A stretch of DNA of 64,000 nt from Burkholderia sp. USMB20 (GCF_000949135.2 NZ_JTAN02000012.1:744001-808000); one strand, 5' to 3'. Positions 26,871 to 36,987 are shown, counted from the stretch's first letter. Notes: generated by a model from the letters alone, not told the origin. Program-made: numbers and translations.

Positions 26871-27035
26871 ATGCTTAGTGACCAAAGTTGAAATCAAGCG
26901 GCCGTGCTTCGCTCGCCAGCGGGCGCTTACGTTGCCCGAGCCCTCGCAGCTCGGCGTGCCAACTGATATTTTTGCTCGATGCCCGCGGCAAGGGTGGGGG
27001 GCGATCTCCCGATTCGGAGATCGCCGCGCATGACC

Positions 27036-28505
27036 TTACATCAGCACGATATCGTACTGTTCCTGGCTCAGGTTCGACTCGACCTGCAGCGACACCGGCT
27101 TGCCGATGAAGTCGATCAGCATCGCGAGATGCTGCGACTCCTCGTCGAGGAACAGGTCGATCACCTGTTGCGCGGCGATCACGCGGAATTCGCGCGGATT
27201 GAACTGGCGCGACTCGCGCAGGATCTCGCGCAGGATGTCGTAGCACACGGTGCGCGACGTCTTCACCTGGCCCTTGCCCTGGCAGGTCGGGCACGGCTCG
27301 CACAGCACGTGCGCGAGCGATTCGCGCGTGCGCTTGCGCGTCATCTCGACGAGCCCGAGCTGCGAGAAGCCGTTGACCGTCACGCGCGTGCGGTCGCGCG
27401 ACAGCGCCTTCTTCAACTCGGACAGCACCGCGTCGCGATGCTCGGCGTTCTCCATGTCGATGAAGTCGATGATGATGATCCCGCCGAGGTTGCGCAGCCG
27501 CAGCTGCCGCGCGATCGTATGCGCGGCCTCGAGGTTGGTCTTGAAGATCGTGTCGTCGAAGTTGCGCGCGCCGACGTAGCCGCCGGTGTTCACGTCGATC
27601 GTCGTCATCGCCTCGGTCTGGTCGATCATCAGGTAGCCGCCCGACTTCAGGTCGACGCGGCGCGACAGCGCGCGCTGGATCTCCGTCTCGATGTTGTACA
27701 GGTCGAACAGCGGCCGCTCGCCGGTGTAGTGATGCAGCTTCGGGCTCACCGCCGGCGTGAATTCGTTCGCGAATTCCGCGAGGCGCTGGTACGTCTCGCG
27801 CGAATCGACCTGGATGCGCGTCGTGTCGTCGTTCGCGAAATCGCGCAGCACGCGCTGCGCGAGATCGAGATCCTGGTACAGCAGGCTCGTCGCCGGCAGC
27901 CGCTGCGCCTGGGCCACGATGGTCGTCCAGGTCTTGCGCAGGTAGGCGACGTCGCCGGCCAGTTCGTCGGAGGTCGCGTCCTCGGCGATCGTGCGCACGA
28001 TGTAGCCGCCTTTCTCGTCCGGCGGGATCACGGCGGTCAGCCGCGCACGCACGGCCTCGCGCTCGGCCTCGCTCTCGATCTTCTGCGAGATGCCGATGTG
28101 CGGCTCCTGCGGCAGGTAGACGAGCGTGCGGCCCGCGATGCTGACCTGCGTCGACAGTCGGGCGCCCTTCGTGCCGATCGGATCCTTGATCACCTGGACC
28201 ATCAGCGTCTGGCCTTCGAACACGGTCTTCTCGATCGGCTGGTGCGGCGCGCCCGACTGCGGCTCGCCCGCGAGGCGCGGATGCCAGATGTCGGCGACGT
28301 GCAGGAACGCCGCGCGCTCGAGACCGATGTCGATGAACGCCGACTGCATGCCGGGCAGCACGCGCACGACCTTGCCGAGGTAGATGTTGCCGACCCGCCC
28401 GCGCGACAGCGTGCGCTCGACGTGAAGCTCCTGCACCGCGCCTTGCTGGACGAGTGCGACCCGCGTTTCCTGCGGCGTGAGGTTGATCAGGATTTCTTCG
28501 TTCAT
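27036..28505 (-). CDS. rng: Ribonuclease G
   Basis: The 489-residue endoribonuclease of the RNase E/G family matures the 16S rRNA 5' end and degrades mRNAs with 5' monophosphates. The N-terminal S1 domain is at about 35-125 (GRVGNIYLGKVVRVLPGMQS). The catalytic core has MTTIDVNTGGYVGARNF and GGIIIIDFIDM with the metal-binding aspartates, and the zinc-link Cys pair CEPCPTCQGKG lies near 404. It lacks the RNase E C-terminal scaffold, and the length is typical of RNase G. It starts 8 bases after the maf stop in a leftward operon. Confidence 0.97.
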   Translation of the reverse strand: MNEEILINLTPQETRVALVQQGAVQELHVERTLSRGRVGNIYLGKVVRVLPGMQSAFIDIGLERAAFLHVADIWHPRLAGEPQSGAPHQPIEKTVFEGQTLMVQVIKDPIGTKGARLSTQVSIAGRTLVYLPQEPHIGISQKIESEAEREAVRARLTAVIPPDEKGGYIVRTIAEDATSDELAGDVAYLRKTWTTIVAQAQRLPATSLLYQDLDLAQRVLRDFANDDTTRIQVDSRETYQRLAEFANEFTPAVSPKLHHYTGERPLFDLYNIETEIQRALSRRVDLKSGGYLMIDQTEAMTTIDVNTGGYVGARNFDDTIFKTNLEAAHTIARQLRLRNLGGIIIIDFIDMENAEHRDAVLSELKKALSRDRTRVTVNGFSQLGLVEMTRKRTRESLAHVLCEPCPTCQGKGQVKTSRTVCYDILREILRESRQFNPREFRVIAAQQVIDLFLDEESQHLAMLIDFIGKPVSLQVESNLSQEQYDIVLM

Positions 28506-28513
28506 GGTGCGAT

Positions 28514-29146
28514 TCAGAAGGCGACGCGCGCGGTGCGCAGCAACGCGGCAGTCTCAAAAAGGGGCAGACCCATGATACCCGAATGGGAACCGTCGATTCG
28601 CTCGATGAATTCGGCCGCGCGTCCCTGGATCGCGTAGGCGCCCGCCTTGCCGAACGGTTCGCGGGTCTCGACGTAGCGCTCGAACGCGTCGCGCGGCGCG
28701 GCCGAAAAGCGCACCGACGAGCGCGACAGCGCGGGCGGCAGCAGTTCGCCGTCGGCGCCGACCACCGCGACGGCGGTCAGCACCTCGTGTTCGCGGCCTG
28801 CGAGGCGGGTCAGCATCGCGAGCGCGTCGTCGGCATCGGCCGGCTTGCCGAGGATCGCGCCGTCGATGGTCACCGTGGTGTCCGCAACCAGCACCGGCGC
28901 GGCCGGCTTGCCGCTCGCGACGAGACGCGCCCGCGCGGCCTCCGCCTTCGCGACGGTCACGCGCTGCACGTACGCATCGGCGGCTTCGCCGGGCAGCTCG
29001 GCTTCGAGCGCCTCCGCGTCCTCGTCGGGGCGCGGCAGCAGCAATTCGAAGCGCACGCCGATCTGCTGCAGCAGCTCCTGGCGGCGCGGGCTTTGCGAAG
29101 CGAGGTAAAGGGTCGGGAAAAGGGCAGGGGGCGTGCTGGACGGCAT
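28514..29146 (-). CDS. Maf-family nucleoside triphosphate pyrophosphatase
   Basis: This 210-residue cytoplasmic house-cleaning enzyme has the N-terminal substrate loop [18 protein letters not shown] (13-30), [18 protein letters not shown] near 86, and the C-terminal [28 protein letters not shown]. Family members hydrolyse dTTP/UTP or modified pyrimidine nucleotides to monophosphates. The canonical Arg-Arg after the SP motif and the acidic residue in the ADTTV loop are present. The subclass (YhdE or YceF type) cannot be settled here, though YhdE is favoured by the neighbouring rng. It lies in the rsfS-rlmH-maf-rng order. Confidence 0.93.
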   Translation of the reverse strand: MPSSTPPALFPTLYLASQSPRRQELLQQIGVRFELLLPRPDEDAEALEAELPGEAADAYVQRVTVAKAEAARARLVASGKPAAPVLVADTTVTIDGAILGKPADADDALAMLTRLAGREHEVLTAVAVVGADGELLPPALSRSSVRFSAAPRDAFERYVETREPFGKAGAYAIQGRAAEFIERIDGSHSGIMGLPLFETAALLRTARVAF

Positions 29147-29197
29147 GGTGTCGTTATCTCGTTGAGCGCGCGCGGCGCGCGTCCCGAGGACGGCACG

Positions 29198-29668
29198 TCA
29201 TGCGCGATGGTAGGGGTGATTCTGCGTGATGCTCCACGCGCGGTAAAGCTGTTCGGCGAGCAGCACGCGCACCATCCCGTGCGGCAGCGTCATGCTCGAG
29301 ATGCGCAGCAGCAGGTCGGCGCGCGCCTTGAGTTCCGGATCGAGCCCGTCGGCACCGCCGATCACGAACGCGACGTCACGGCCGTCCTGCTGCCAGCCGG
29401 GCAGCGCCTGTGCGAGCTGCATGGTGGTCCAGTCGCGGCCGCGCTCGTCGAGCGCGACGATGCGCGCGCCCTTCGGCAGCGCGGCCTCGATCTTCTGCCG
29501 CTCGGCCGCCATCACGCTTTCCGCGCTGCGGCCGCCCGAACGCAGTTCGGGCTTGATCTCGCGCAGCTCGATGCGCAGCTCGGGCGGCATCCGCTTCGTG
29601 TATTCGTCGAAGCCGGACGCGATCCAGCCGGGCATCTTGTGGCCGACCGCGAGGATGAAAAGCTTCAT
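29198..29668 (-). CDS. rlmH: 23S rRNA pseudouridine-1915 N3-methyltransferase RlmH
   Basis: The 156-residue SPOUT methyltransferase (family length 155-156) methylates Psi1915 in helix 69 of assembled 70S ribosomes. The knot region is clear: [16 protein letters not shown] near 103 and [18 protein letters not shown] near 128, ending in the conserved NHPYHR tail. It sits 19 bases downstream of rsfS, the standard order. Confidence 0.97.
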   Translation of the reverse strand: MKLFILAVGHKMPGWIASGFDEYTKRMPPELRIELREIKPELRSGGRSAESVMAAERQKIEAALPKGARIVALDERGRDWTTMQLAQALPGWQQDGRDVAFVIGGADGLDPELKARADLLLRISSMTLPHGMVRVLLAEQLYRAWSITQNHPYHRA

Positions 29669-29687
29669 CGGGACGACTCGCTGCGGC

Positions 29688-30134
29688 TCAGCGGCGGCGG
29701 GCAGCCGTCTTGCGCGCCGGGCGTGCCGGCGCTTCTTCCTCGTCGTCCTCTTCTTCGCTGGCGGTAGCGAGACCGTTCGGACCCTTGCCGCCGCCGAGCT
29801 TCATCCGCACGGGCTTGTCGCCCCAGATTTCCTCGAGGTTGTAGTACTGGCGCAGCGCCGGCTGCAGGATGTGCACGATCGCGTCGCCGCAGTCGACCAG
29901 CACCCATTCGCCGGTGTCTTCGCCCTCGGAGCTGACGATGTCGCCGCCGGCTTCCTTGACCTTGTCACGCACGCTCGATGCGAGCGCCTTGGTCTGGCGG
30001 TTCGACGTGCCCGACGCGACGATCACGCGGTCGAACAGTTCGGTCAGGTGGCTGGTGTTGAACACCTTGATGTCTTGCGCCTTGATGTCTTCGAGAGCGT
30101 CGACGATCACGCGCTGCAGTTTGCGGATATCCAT
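29688..30134 (-). CDS. rsfS: Ribosomal silencing factor RsfS
   Basis: This 148-residue protein binds L14 on the 50S subunit and blocks subunit joining when nutrients are short. The core (1-115) has [19 protein letters not shown], the [19 protein letters not shown] strand-helix and [15 protein letters not shown]. After it comes an acidic-basic tail ([10 protein letters not shown] then [11 protein letters not shown]) that is longer than in E. coli. I chose ATG 30134 (MDIRKLQRV). It begins 4 bases after the nadD stop, so the pair is coupled. Confidence 0.95.
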   Translation of the reverse strand: MDIRKLQRVIVDALEDIKAQDIKVFNTSHLTELFDRVIVASGTSNRQTKALASSVRDKVKEAGGDIVSSEGEDTGEWVLVDCGDAIVHILQPALRQYYNLEEIWGDKPVRMKLGGGKGPNGLATASEEEDDEEEAPARPARKTAARRR

Positions 30135-30138
30135 GGAA

Positions 30139-30846
30139 TCAGGAATGGTAGAGACGATGTTGAAGAATATAGGCCCAGACGGCGGCCGGCACATGCTCGG
30201 CCGACGCATCGGGCATTTGCGCGTGACGCGCGATGCATTCGCGCAGGTGCGCGCGGATGTCGGTTGCGGCGATATCGAACGCCAGCGTCGTGTCGATCAG
30301 CAGGTGGCCGGCCGGCGTCGCTTTCAGCACGTCGGCACCGGCCTGCCGCCGCGCGATTTCCTGCGCGACGTCCGGCGGCGCCGCGCCGAGGTCGAAGCCC
30401 GGGCGCGTCGACGCGCACACGTGCGCGTAGTCGAACAGCTTGCGCCAGTCGCGCCACGTGTCGAGCCGCACCAGCTGGTCGGCGCCGATCAGCAGCGCCA
30501 GCGATGCATCGGGGCCGATCCGCTCGCGCCAGCGTGCGAGCGTCTCGACCGTATAGGTCGGCCCCGCGTGCTCGATCTCGTCGGTCGCGACGGTGACCGT
30601 CACGCCGGGCAGCGACAGCGAGCCGGCAGCGGCGCGCGTCATCGCGAGCCGGTGCTCGGCGGCCGACACGTCGCGCTTCTGGTAAGGCTGCCCGGCGGGC
30701 AGCAGCGCGAGCTCGGTCAGGCCGAGCACGTCGGCGAACCGGCGCGCGAGCGCGAGGTGGCCGTCGTGGATCGGATCGAACGTGCCGCCCAGCAGGCCGA
30801 TACGACGTGACAGCGGCTGCGGGGCGGGGCGGGTGGTGGTGTCCAG
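30139..30846 (-). CDS. nadD: Nicotinate-nucleotide adenylyltransferase NadD, no canonical start codon
   Basis: The enzyme joins ATP and nicotinate mononucleotide to form deamido-NAD and is essential for NAD synthesis. The nucleotidyltransferase loop [27 protein letters not shown] near 120, and [12 protein letters not shown] (the I-S-x-T-x-I-R type motif) are intact. The first ATG in frame, at 30729, would remove the catalytic GGTFDPIH loop. Between the hemF stop and that loop the minus strand has no ATG, GTG or TTG in any frame. The CTG at 30846 has AGGA 9 bases upstream and yields a 235-residue protein of normal length, so I place the start there. A CTG nearer the loop ([10 protein letters not shown]) is the alternative. 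Confidence 0.85.
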   Translation of the reverse strand: MDTTTRPAPQPLSRRIGLLGGTFDPIHDGHLALARRFADVLGLTELALLPAGQPYQKRDVSAAEHRLAMTRAAAGSLSLPGVTVTVATDEIEHAGPTYTVETLARWRERIGPDASLALLIGADQLVRLDTWRDWRKLFDYAHVCASTRPGFDLGAAPPDVAQEIARRQAGADVLKATPAGHLLIDTTLAFDIAATDIRAHLRECIARHAQMPDASAEHVPAAVWAYILQHRLYHS

Positions 30847-30887
30847 AAAAACGTGTCCTGTTCTTGAGGCGGCGGGGCGCGGCGGGC

Positions 30888-31808
30888 TCAGACCCAGTCG
30901 CGCGGCACGAGGAACTCGCTCAGGCGCGCTTCCGGCGAGCCCGGCTCGGGCTGCCAGTCGTAACGCCAGTGCGCGACCGGCGGCATCGACATCAGGATCG
31001 ACTCGGTCCGGCCGCCGCTTTGCAGCCCGAACAGCGTGCCGCGGTCGAACACGAGGTTGAATTCGACATAGCGGCCGCGCCGGTAAGCCTGGAAGTCGCG
31101 TTCGCGCTCGCCGTACGGCAGCGCGACACGGCGTTCGACGATCGGCAGGTACGCGTTCAGGAACGCGTCGCCGACGCTTTGCATCATCTCAAACGAGCGT
31201 TCGAATCCGGGCTCGGAGAAATCGTCGAAGAAGATCCCGCCGATGCCGCGCGTTTCGTTGCGGTGCTTCAGGAAGAAATACTCGTCGCACCACGTCTTGA
31301 AGCGCGGGTAGAGCTCGGCGCCGAACGGATCGAGCGCGTCCTTGCAGGTCTGGTGGAAATGCCGCGCGTCGTCCTCGAACGGATAAACCGGTGTCAGATC
31401 CATGCCGCCGCCGAACCAGAAGATCGGCGCCTCGCCGGGCTTCGTCGCGATCAGCATCCGCACGTTCATGTGCACGGTCGGGCAGTACGGGTTGTGCGGA
31501 TGCAGCACGAGCGACACGCCGAGCGCCTCGAAGCCGCGGCCGGCCAGCTGCGGGCGCGCGGCGCTCGCCGACGGCGGCAGCGCATCGCCCGCGACGTCGG
31601 AAAAACCGATCCCCGCACGCTCGAACACGCGGCCGCCTTCGAGAATCCGCGTGCAGCCGCCGCCGCGCAGGCGCTCTTCCGGCCCGCGCTGCCACGCGTC
31701 GGTCGCGAGCGGCGTGCCGTCGAGCGCGCCGAGCGCATCGGCGATGCGTGTCTGCAGGCCCTGGAGATACGTGCGCACGCGCGCCACGTCGTAGGTCGAA
31801 TCGGTCAT
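30888..31808 (-). CDS. hemF: Oxygen-dependent coproporphyrinogen III oxidase
   Basis: The 306-residue cytoplasmic homodimeric enzyme converts coproporphyrinogen III to protoporphyrinogen IX with oxygen. Signature segments include [19 protein letters not shown] (about 95-113), [18 protein letters not shown] (about 124-141), [17 protein letters not shown] and [20 protein letters not shown]. Conserved His residues for catalysis lie in these stretches. ATG 31808 gives the expected start; the ribosome site is weak and a 7-bp GC hairpin (31823-31841) lies just upstream. It is followed by nadD with a 41-base gap, within which the odd nadD start falls. Confidence 0.97.
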   Translation of the reverse strand: MTDSTYDVARVRTYLQGLQTRIADALGALDGTPLATDAWQRGPEERLRGGGCTRILEGGRVFERAGIGFSDVAGDALPPSASAARPQLAGRGFEALGVSLVLHPHNPYCPTVHMNVRMLIATKPGEAPIFWFGGGMDLTPVYPFEDDARHFHQTCKDALDPFGAELYPRFKTWCDEYFFLKHRNETRGIGGIFFDDFSEPGFERSFEMMQSVGDAFLNAYLPIVERRVALPYGERERDFQAYRRGRYVEFNLVFDRGTLFGLQSGGRTESILMSMPPVAHWRYDWQPEPGSPEARLSEFLVPRDWV

Positions 31809-31845
31809 GTCTGGACTGGCTGCCCCCGCGCGAAGCGGGGGCCGT

Positions 31846-31885
31846 AAAAAAGGCATCTGCCGGGCATTCTATCGAACCCCGGCAG
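31846..31885 (-). terminator. Likely terminator after purD
   Basis: On the minus strand an 8-bp stem CTGCCGGG / CCCGGCAG (31885-31878 and 31864-31857) is followed, after 5 bases, by six T (31851-31846). A second hairpin with stem CCGCCG and TTTGC pairing lies at 31892-31918, nearer the purD stop. Together they separate purD from hemF. Confidence 0.7.
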
Positions 31886-31926
31886 AGGAGGCCGCCGTTT
31901 GCGACGGCAAAGCGGCGGTCAGGGTG

Positions 31927-33204
31927 TTACGTGCTCTTGCGATTCAGCGCGCGGAAGCCGATGTCGCGGCGATACTGCATGCCTTCGAAATTGATCTGGT
32001 TGATCGTGTCGTACGCATGCTGCTGCGCTTCGCGCACCGAATCGGCGAGGCCGACCACGCACAGCACACGGCCGCCGGACGTCGTCAGCTTGTCGCCGTC
32101 GAGCGTCGTGCCCGCATGGAACGTCACGGCCTGTTCGGTCTCGGCCGGGATCCCGTTGATGCGGTCACCCTTGCGCGGCGCGTCCGGATAGCCGTGCGCG
32201 GCCAGCACGACGCCGAGCGCGGTGCGGCGGTCCCAGTCGAGCTCGACGGTGTCGAGCGTGCCCGCGATCGCCTGTTCGACGACCTTCGAGAAATCGCTCT
32301 TCAGGCGGGCCATGATCGGCTGCGTCTCGGGGTCGCCCATCCGGCAGTTGAATTCCAGCGTGCGCGGATTGCCTTCCTTGTCGATCATCAGGCCTGCGTA
32401 CAGGAAGCCCGTGAAGCGGATGCCGTCCTTCTCCATCCCGCGCACCGTCGGCATGATGATCTCGCGCATCACGCGTGCGTGCATCTGCGGCGTGACGATC
32501 GGCGCGGGCGAGTAGGCGCCCATGCCGCCCGTGTTCGGGCCGCGGTCCTCGTCGAGCAGGCGCTTGTGGTCCTGGCTCGACGCCAGTGCCAGCGCGTGCT
32601 TGCCGTCGACCATCACGATGAAGCTTGCTTCCTCGCCATCGAGGAATTCCTCGATCACGACGCGCGCGCCGGCGTCGCCCAGCTTGTTGCCCGACAGCAT
32701 CATGTCGACCGCGGCGTGCGCTTCTTCCAGCGTCATCGCGACGACGACGCCCTTGCCGGCCGCGAGGCCGTCGGCCTTCACGACGATCGGTGCGCCTTTC
32801 GCGTCGATGTATGCGTGCGCGGCAGCCGCGTCGGAGAAGGTTTCGTAGTCGGCGGTCGGGATGCCGTGGCGCTTCATGAACGCCTTCGCGAAATCCTTCG
32901 AGCTTTCGAGTTGCGCGGCTTCGCGGGTCGGGCCGAACACCTTCAGGCCGCGCGCGCGGAACAGGTTGACGATGCCGGCCGCGAGCGGCGCTTCCGGCCC
33001 GACGAGCGTGAACGCGACGCCTTCGCTTTCCGCGAAATCGGCCAGCGCGTCGAGCGACGTGATGTCGACGTTCTTCAGACGCTCGTCCTGCGCCGTGCCG
33101 CCATTGCCGGGCGCGACGTAGACCATCTGGACGCGCGGCGACTGCGCGAGCTTCCACGCCAGTGCATGTTCGCGACCGCCGGAACCGACGACGAGTAGTT
33201 TCAT
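31927..33204 (-). CDS. purD: Phosphoribosylamine-glycine ligase
   Basis: The 425-residue GAR synthetase catalyses the second step of purine synthesis. The N-terminal Rossmann part starts MKLLVVGSGGREHALAWKLAQ. The ATP-grasp domain has VVKADGLAAGKGVVVA (about 145-160), PNTGGMGAYSPAPI near 213 and EFNCRMGDPETQPIM near 290 with the Mg-binding Glu and Asn. The length matches the family. It is 105 bases downstream of the yebC stop-to-start boundary and could share a transcript with yebC; hairpins follow it. Confidence 0.97.
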   Translation of the reverse strand: MKLLVVGSGGREHALAWKLAQSPRVQMVYVAPGNGGTAQDERLKNVDITSLDALADFAESEGVAFTLVGPEAPLAAGIVNLFRARGLKVFGPTREAAQLESSKDFAKAFMKRHGIPTADYETFSDAAAAHAYIDAKGAPIVVKADGLAAGKGVVVAMTLEEAHAAVDMMLSGNKLGDAGARVVIEEFLDGEEASFIVMVDGKHALALASSQDHKRLLDEDRGPNTGGMGAYSPAPIVTPQMHARVMREIIMPTVRGMEKDGIRFTGFLYAGLMIDKEGNPRTLEFNCRMGDPETQPIMARLKSDFSKVVEQAIAGTLDTVELDWDRRTALGVVLAAHGYPDAPRKGDRINGIPAETEQAVTFHAGTTLDGDKLTTSGGRVLCVVGLADSVREAQQHAYDTINQINFEGMQYRRDIGFRALNRKST

Positions 33205-33309
33205 GGGATTCCCCGCAGACTAGAAAACAGGGCGGCCGGCACGCTCAGGCGCGCCGGCCGCGAAATCGGTCGGGCCGCCGTCGCAACGCTGCGCACGGCG
33301 GCCGGCATC

Positions 33310-34038
33310 TCATTCCTCGACGATGACGGCGTTCGTATACACCTCCTGCACGTCGTCGAGGTTCTCGAGCGCGTCCAGGAGCTTCTGCATCTTCGCCGCA
33401 TCGTCGCCGGTAAATTCGACTTCGTTCTGCGGCTTCATCGTCACTTCGGCGAGTTCGGCCTTGAAGCCCGCGGCTTCGAGCGCGTCCTTCACTGCCGAGA
33501 ACGCCTGCCAGTCGCACAGCACTTCGATCGAGCCGTCGTCGTTCGTGCTGACGTCGTCCGCGCCGGCTTCGAGCGCCGCTTCCATCAGCGCGTCTTCCGA
33601 CGTGCCGGGCGCGAACAGGAACTGGCCGACGTGATCGAACATGAACGCGACCGAACCGTCGGTGCCCATGTTGCCGCCGAACTTCGAGAATGCGTGACGG
33701 ACTTCCGCGACCGTGCGGGTGCGGTTGTCGGTCAGCGTGTCGACGATGATCGCCGCGCCGCTGATGCCGTAGCCTTCGTAACGGATTTCTTCGTAGTTCG
33801 CGCCGTCCGCGCCGCCGACGCCGCGGTCGATCGCGCGCTTGACGTTGTCCTTCGGCATGTTCGCGTCGGCCGCCTTGTCGACCGCGAGACGCAGGCGCGG
33901 GTTCGAACTCGCGTCGCCGCCGCCGAGGCGGGCCGCGACCTGGATTTCCTTGATCAGTCGGGTCCAGATCTTGCCGCGCTTCGCGTCGGCTGCTGCCTTC
34001 TTATGCTTGATGTTGGCCCATTTCGAATGACCAGCCAT
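33310..34038 (-). CDS. YebC/PmpR-family protein (translation and transcription factor)
   Basis: This 242-residue cytoplasmic protein with the N-terminus [20 protein letters not shown] is the standard YebC start, followed by [20 protein letters not shown] and the acidic C-terminal domain ending [16 protein letters not shown]. Family members were described as DNA-binding regulators (PmpR) and more recently as factors relieving ribosome stalling on proline-rich stretches. Which applies here cannot be told by sequence. It lies upstream of purD on the same strand. Confidence 0.95.
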   Translation of the reverse strand: MAGHSKWANIKHKKAAADAKRGKIWTRLIKEIQVAARLGGGDASSNPRLRLAVDKAADANMPKDNVKRAIDRGVGGADGANYEEIRYEGYGISGAAIIVDTLTDNRTRTVAEVRHAFSKFGGNMGTDGSVAFMFDHVGQFLFAPGTSEDALMEAALEAGADDVSTNDDGSIEVLCDWQAFSAVKDALEAAGFKAELAEVTMKPQNEVEFTGDDAAKMQKLLDALENLDDVQEVYTNAVIVEE

Positions 34039-34256
34039 ACCTTTCTCCGTGCCCGGGCGCGCTGCGCGGGCGATTGTGCCAATGTGTCGTTGAATCGGCG
34101 GCCGTCTGGGCGGGCATGAAGCCGCGGGGCCGCGCGTGTCGAGTGGAACGTGATTTTATCACGTGGCGACCGTCGCTTCGGGGCCGCCGCGCATGGCCGA
34201 ACGGCCGGGCGGGCCGTTGCGGCGTGCCGGGCCGCGCGGCCCGGCGGCATCGTCTG

Positions 34257-34907
34257 TCAGTTCTTGGTGCCGAACAGGCGGTCGCCCGCGTCGCCCAGGC
34301 CCGGCACGATGTACGCATGCTCGTTCAGGTGCGAGTCGAGCGACGCGACGAACAGCTTCACGTCCGGGTGCGCGTCCTGGAACACCTGTACGCCCTCGGG
34401 CGCGGCGACCAGCGCGACGAACATGATGTTCGCGGCCGGCACGTTGCGGCGCTTGAGCACGTCGACCGCGTGCACGGCCGAATAGCCGGTCGCGACCATC
34501 GGGTCGCACAGGATGAAGATGCGATCCTCGAGATCGGGCAGGCGCACCAGGTATTCGACCGGGCGGTGATCTTCGGCGCGGTACACGCCGATGTGGCCGA
34601 CGCGCGCGGACGGCACCAGGTCGAGCAGGCCATCCGACATCCCGATGCCGGCGCGCAGCACGGGCACGATCGCGAGCTTCTTGCCCGCGATCACCGGCGC
34701 GTCGACCGCCACCAGCGGGGTTTCGACCCGCTTGGTCGTGATCGGCAGGTTGCGGGTGATCTCGTAGCCCATCAGCAGCGTGATCTCGCGCAGCAGTTCG
34801 CGGAACGTGCGCGTCGACGTGTCCTTGTCGCGCATGTGGGTCAGCTTGTGCTGGATCAGCGGGTGATCGGTGATGAAGAGATTCGGGAAACGGCTGTCCT
34901 GTTTCAT
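34257..34907 (-). CDS. upp: Uracil phosphoribosyltransferase
   Basis: The 216-residue salvage enzyme makes UMP from uracil and PRPP. Signature segments: [20 protein letters not shown] (about 75-94), the PRPP loop [19 protein letters not shown] (about 133-151) and the uracil-binding [17 protein letters not shown] at the C-terminus. The length equals the family norm (about 208-216). I chose ATG 34907, where homology begins; the frame is open to 35000. It is transcribed alone, divergent from the SDR gene. Confidence 0.97.
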
Positions 34908-35152
34908 GACGGGGTGCCTTGGCGGCAAAAGGGGATCGGGGGCGGCGCCGGCGCCAGGCCGGCCGCCGCTTATGGCCGCAATTTTACCAAGGCGCGCCAC
35001 GTGATCCGGATATTATCGACGTCTCACGACAATCCGCGCGCCGTGTTCGCCCGCTCGCCTGCGTTCGCGACCGTTCGCCCGCCCGGCGAACCGGCCTGCG
35101 ACCCGTCGGCGACCCGGCCCGGCCGGCGCGCGTCGCCATAAAGGAATCGACG

Positions 35153-35932
35153 ATGGATCTCGGCATCGCAGGAAAGACCGCGCTCGTGTGCGCGGCGAGC
35201 AAGGGGCTCGGGCGCGGCTGCGCGGAAGCGCTGGCCGCCGAGGGCGTGAACCTCGTAATCGTCGCGCGCACGCGCGACACGCTGGAGGAAACCGCGGAGG
35301 AGATCCGTGCGGGGTCGAACGTGTCGATCACCGCCGTCGCCTGCGACATCACGACGCCCGACGGCCGCGCGGCCGCGCTCGCCGCGTGCCCGCAGCCGGA
35401 CATTCTCGTGACGAATGCCGGCGGGCCGCCGCCCGGCGACTTCCGCGATTTCTCGCACGACGACTGGATCCGCGCGCTCGAGTCGAACATGCTGACGCCG
35501 ATCGAGCTGATCCGCGCGACCGTCGACGGGATGATCGGCCGCGGCTTCGGCCGGATCGTCAACATCACGAGCTCGGCCGTGAAGGCGCCGATCGACGTGC
35601 TCGCGCTGTCGAACGGCGCGCGCTCGGGGCTGACCGGCTTCGTCGCGGGGCTGTCGCGCAAGGTCGCGGGGCAGGGCGTGACGATCAACAACCTGCTGCC
35701 CGGGCTGTTCGACACCGACCGGATCGCGACGACGCTCGCCGCGTCGGCGAAGGCGCAGGGCGTGAGCGTCGACGAGATGCGCGCGCGGCGCGCGAAGGAA
35801 ATCCCGGCCGGGCGCCTCGGCACGCGCGCCGAATTCGGCGCGGCGTGCGCGTTCCTCTGCAGCGTGCATGCCGGCTATATCACCGGGCAGAACTGGCTGC
35901 TCGACGGCGGCGCGTATCCGGGCACGTTCTGA
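35153..35932 (+). CDS. Short-chain dehydrogenase-like protein with altered catalytic residues
   Basis: This 259-residue Rossmann protein has the cofactor loop [19 protein letters not shown] (10-28; TGxxxGxG is replaced by CAASKGLG) and [12 protein letters not shown] in place of NNAG. The Ser motif [10 protein letters not shown] is present, but where SDR enzymes have Y-x-x-x-K this one reads [12 protein letters not shown], that is Ser for Tyr and Arg for Lys. The C-terminal end has [16 protein letters not shown]. It belongs to an SDR subgroup often labelled 3-oxoacyl-ACP reductase, but classical catalysis is doubtful. AAAGGA precedes the ATG by 9 bases. mgsA follows after 50 bases. Confidence 0.85.
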   Translation: MDLGIAGKTALVCAASKGLGRGCAEALAAEGVNLVIVARTRDTLEETAEEIRAGSNVSITAVACDITTPDGRAAALAACPQPDILVTNAGGPPPGDFRDFSHDDWIRALESNMLTPIELIRATVDGMIGRGFGRIVNITSSAVKAPIDVLALSNGARSGLTGFVAGLSRKVAGQGVTINNLLPGLFDTDRIATTLAASAKAQGVSVDEMRARRAKEIPAGRLGTRAEFGAACAFLCSVHAGYITGQNWLLDGGAYPGTF

Positions 35933-35982
35933 CGCGCCCCACCATTCACGACGACAAATACGAGACGACAAAGGACACGGAG

Positions 35983-36375
35983 ATGAGCAAACCCCGCATC
36001 GCACTGATTGCGCACGACGCGAAGAAGGACGAGATCGTCGCGCTCGCGGGCCAGTACCGCGCGACGCTCGCGCAATGCCGGCTGGTCGCGACGGGCACGA
36101 CGGGCGGCCGCATCGCCGCCGCGCACGGGCTCGAGGTCGAGCGCAAGCTGTCGGGGCCGCAAGGCGGCGACCTGCAGATCGGTGCGGAGCTGGCCGAAGG
36201 CCGCGTCGACATCGTCGTGTTCCTGCGCGACCCGATGACCGCGCAGCCGCACGACCCGGACATCACCGCGCTGGTGCGCGCATGCGACGTGCACGACGTG
36301 CCGGTCGCGACGAATGTCGCGACCGCGCGGATGTTGCTCGACGATCTGGCGCGCAACATGCAGGACGTTTGCTAG
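35983..36375 (+). CDS. mgsA: Methylglyoxal synthase
   Basis: The 130-residue homohexameric enzyme converts dihydroxyacetone phosphate to methylglyoxal and phosphate, a bypass of lower glycolysis. Seen: [14 protein letters not shown] at the N-terminus, the phosphate-binding [10 protein letters not shown] (about 36-45), [26 protein letters not shown] (about 80-94) with the catalytic Asp/His region, and [10 protein letters not shown]. The start at 35983 has ACGGAGATG, a very close ribosome site. It may be cotranscribed with the preceding SDR gene. Confidence 0.97.
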   Translation: MSKPRIALIAHDAKKDEIVALAGQYRATLAQCRLVATGTTGGRIAAAHGLEVERKLSGPQGGDLQIGAELAEGRVDIVVFLRDPMTAQPHDPDITALVRACDVHDVPVATNVATARMLLDDLARNMQDVC

Positions 36376-36504
36376 GCGTTCTGCACGCGTGAGTGTGCGT
36401 GCTTGCCGCCATCTGTCGTGTGGATGACATGTGACGGATGGCGGTGAGCGTTGATAGCGCCGAAACAGGCGCGGATTGCGATGCCCGAGATCGCGGCCGG
36501 TCGC

Positions 36505-36972
36505 TCATCGTAACGACCAGAACCACACGGTTGATGCAGCCCAGTAGCAATCCGAACTGCAGAGGGCGCGGGCGCCATCGATCAGGTCGATGTGTCCGCC
36601 GCGGCCGTTCATGTATCCGGGGATGTTCCAGAAGGCCACGACGCCCTTTCTGGCGGCAATGCCGGTCGTCGCATCGTCTCGCCGGAACACTTCAGCCTTG
36701 CCGAAATAGGCCGGCTCCGCCAGCATGTTGGCCAGCCTCGCCTGGCCGGCTTCAATTCGCCGTCCACGGTGCGGCCCCTTCTGAATGACGAGGCCGCCGC
36801 GCAATGTCATTCCGCTCTTGACGAGTGCCAGGCTGATCCGAATGGCGCACGTATTTGCATACGCCGGATTGGCGACCAGGTCTTGCCAGCCTAGTTCCTC
36901 GTATAGCGCTTCCCTGGATACCGTCCTGTTGTCCGGATAGTGGCTGTTCAGTAATGAGAAGTGTGGTTTCAA
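36505..36972 (-). CDS. Type VI secretion amidase effector, Tae4 family
   Basis: This 155-residue protein matches the Tae4 peptidoglycan amidase pattern: FSLLNSHYPDN near the start, YANTCAIRISLALVKSGM with a catalytic-type Cys42, WNIPGYMNGRGGHIDLIDG with His127, and an acidic residue after it (Asp141 or Asp132). Tae4 enzymes cleave the D-Glu-mDAP bond of rival cells after T6SS delivery. The start is a TTG at 36972 with GGGGA eight bases upstream that lies in the end of the immunity gene. No signal peptide is present, as expected for a T6SS cargo. The G+C is visibly lower than in neighbours. Confidence 0.85.
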   Translation of the reverse strand: MKPHFSLLNSHYPDNRTVSREALYEELGWQDLVANPAYANTCAIRISLALVKSGMTLRGGLVIQKGPHRGRRIEAGQARLANMLAEPAYFGKAEVFRRDDATTGIAARKGVVAFWNIPGYMNGRGGHIDLIDGARALCSSDCYWAASTVWFWSLR

Positions 36973-36987
36973 GCAGATCGTCCCCGA

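Noticed and set aside
31815-31845. A riboswitch in the hemF leader
   Set aside because: There is one simple GC hairpin (31823-31841) only; no known aptamer shape is visible.
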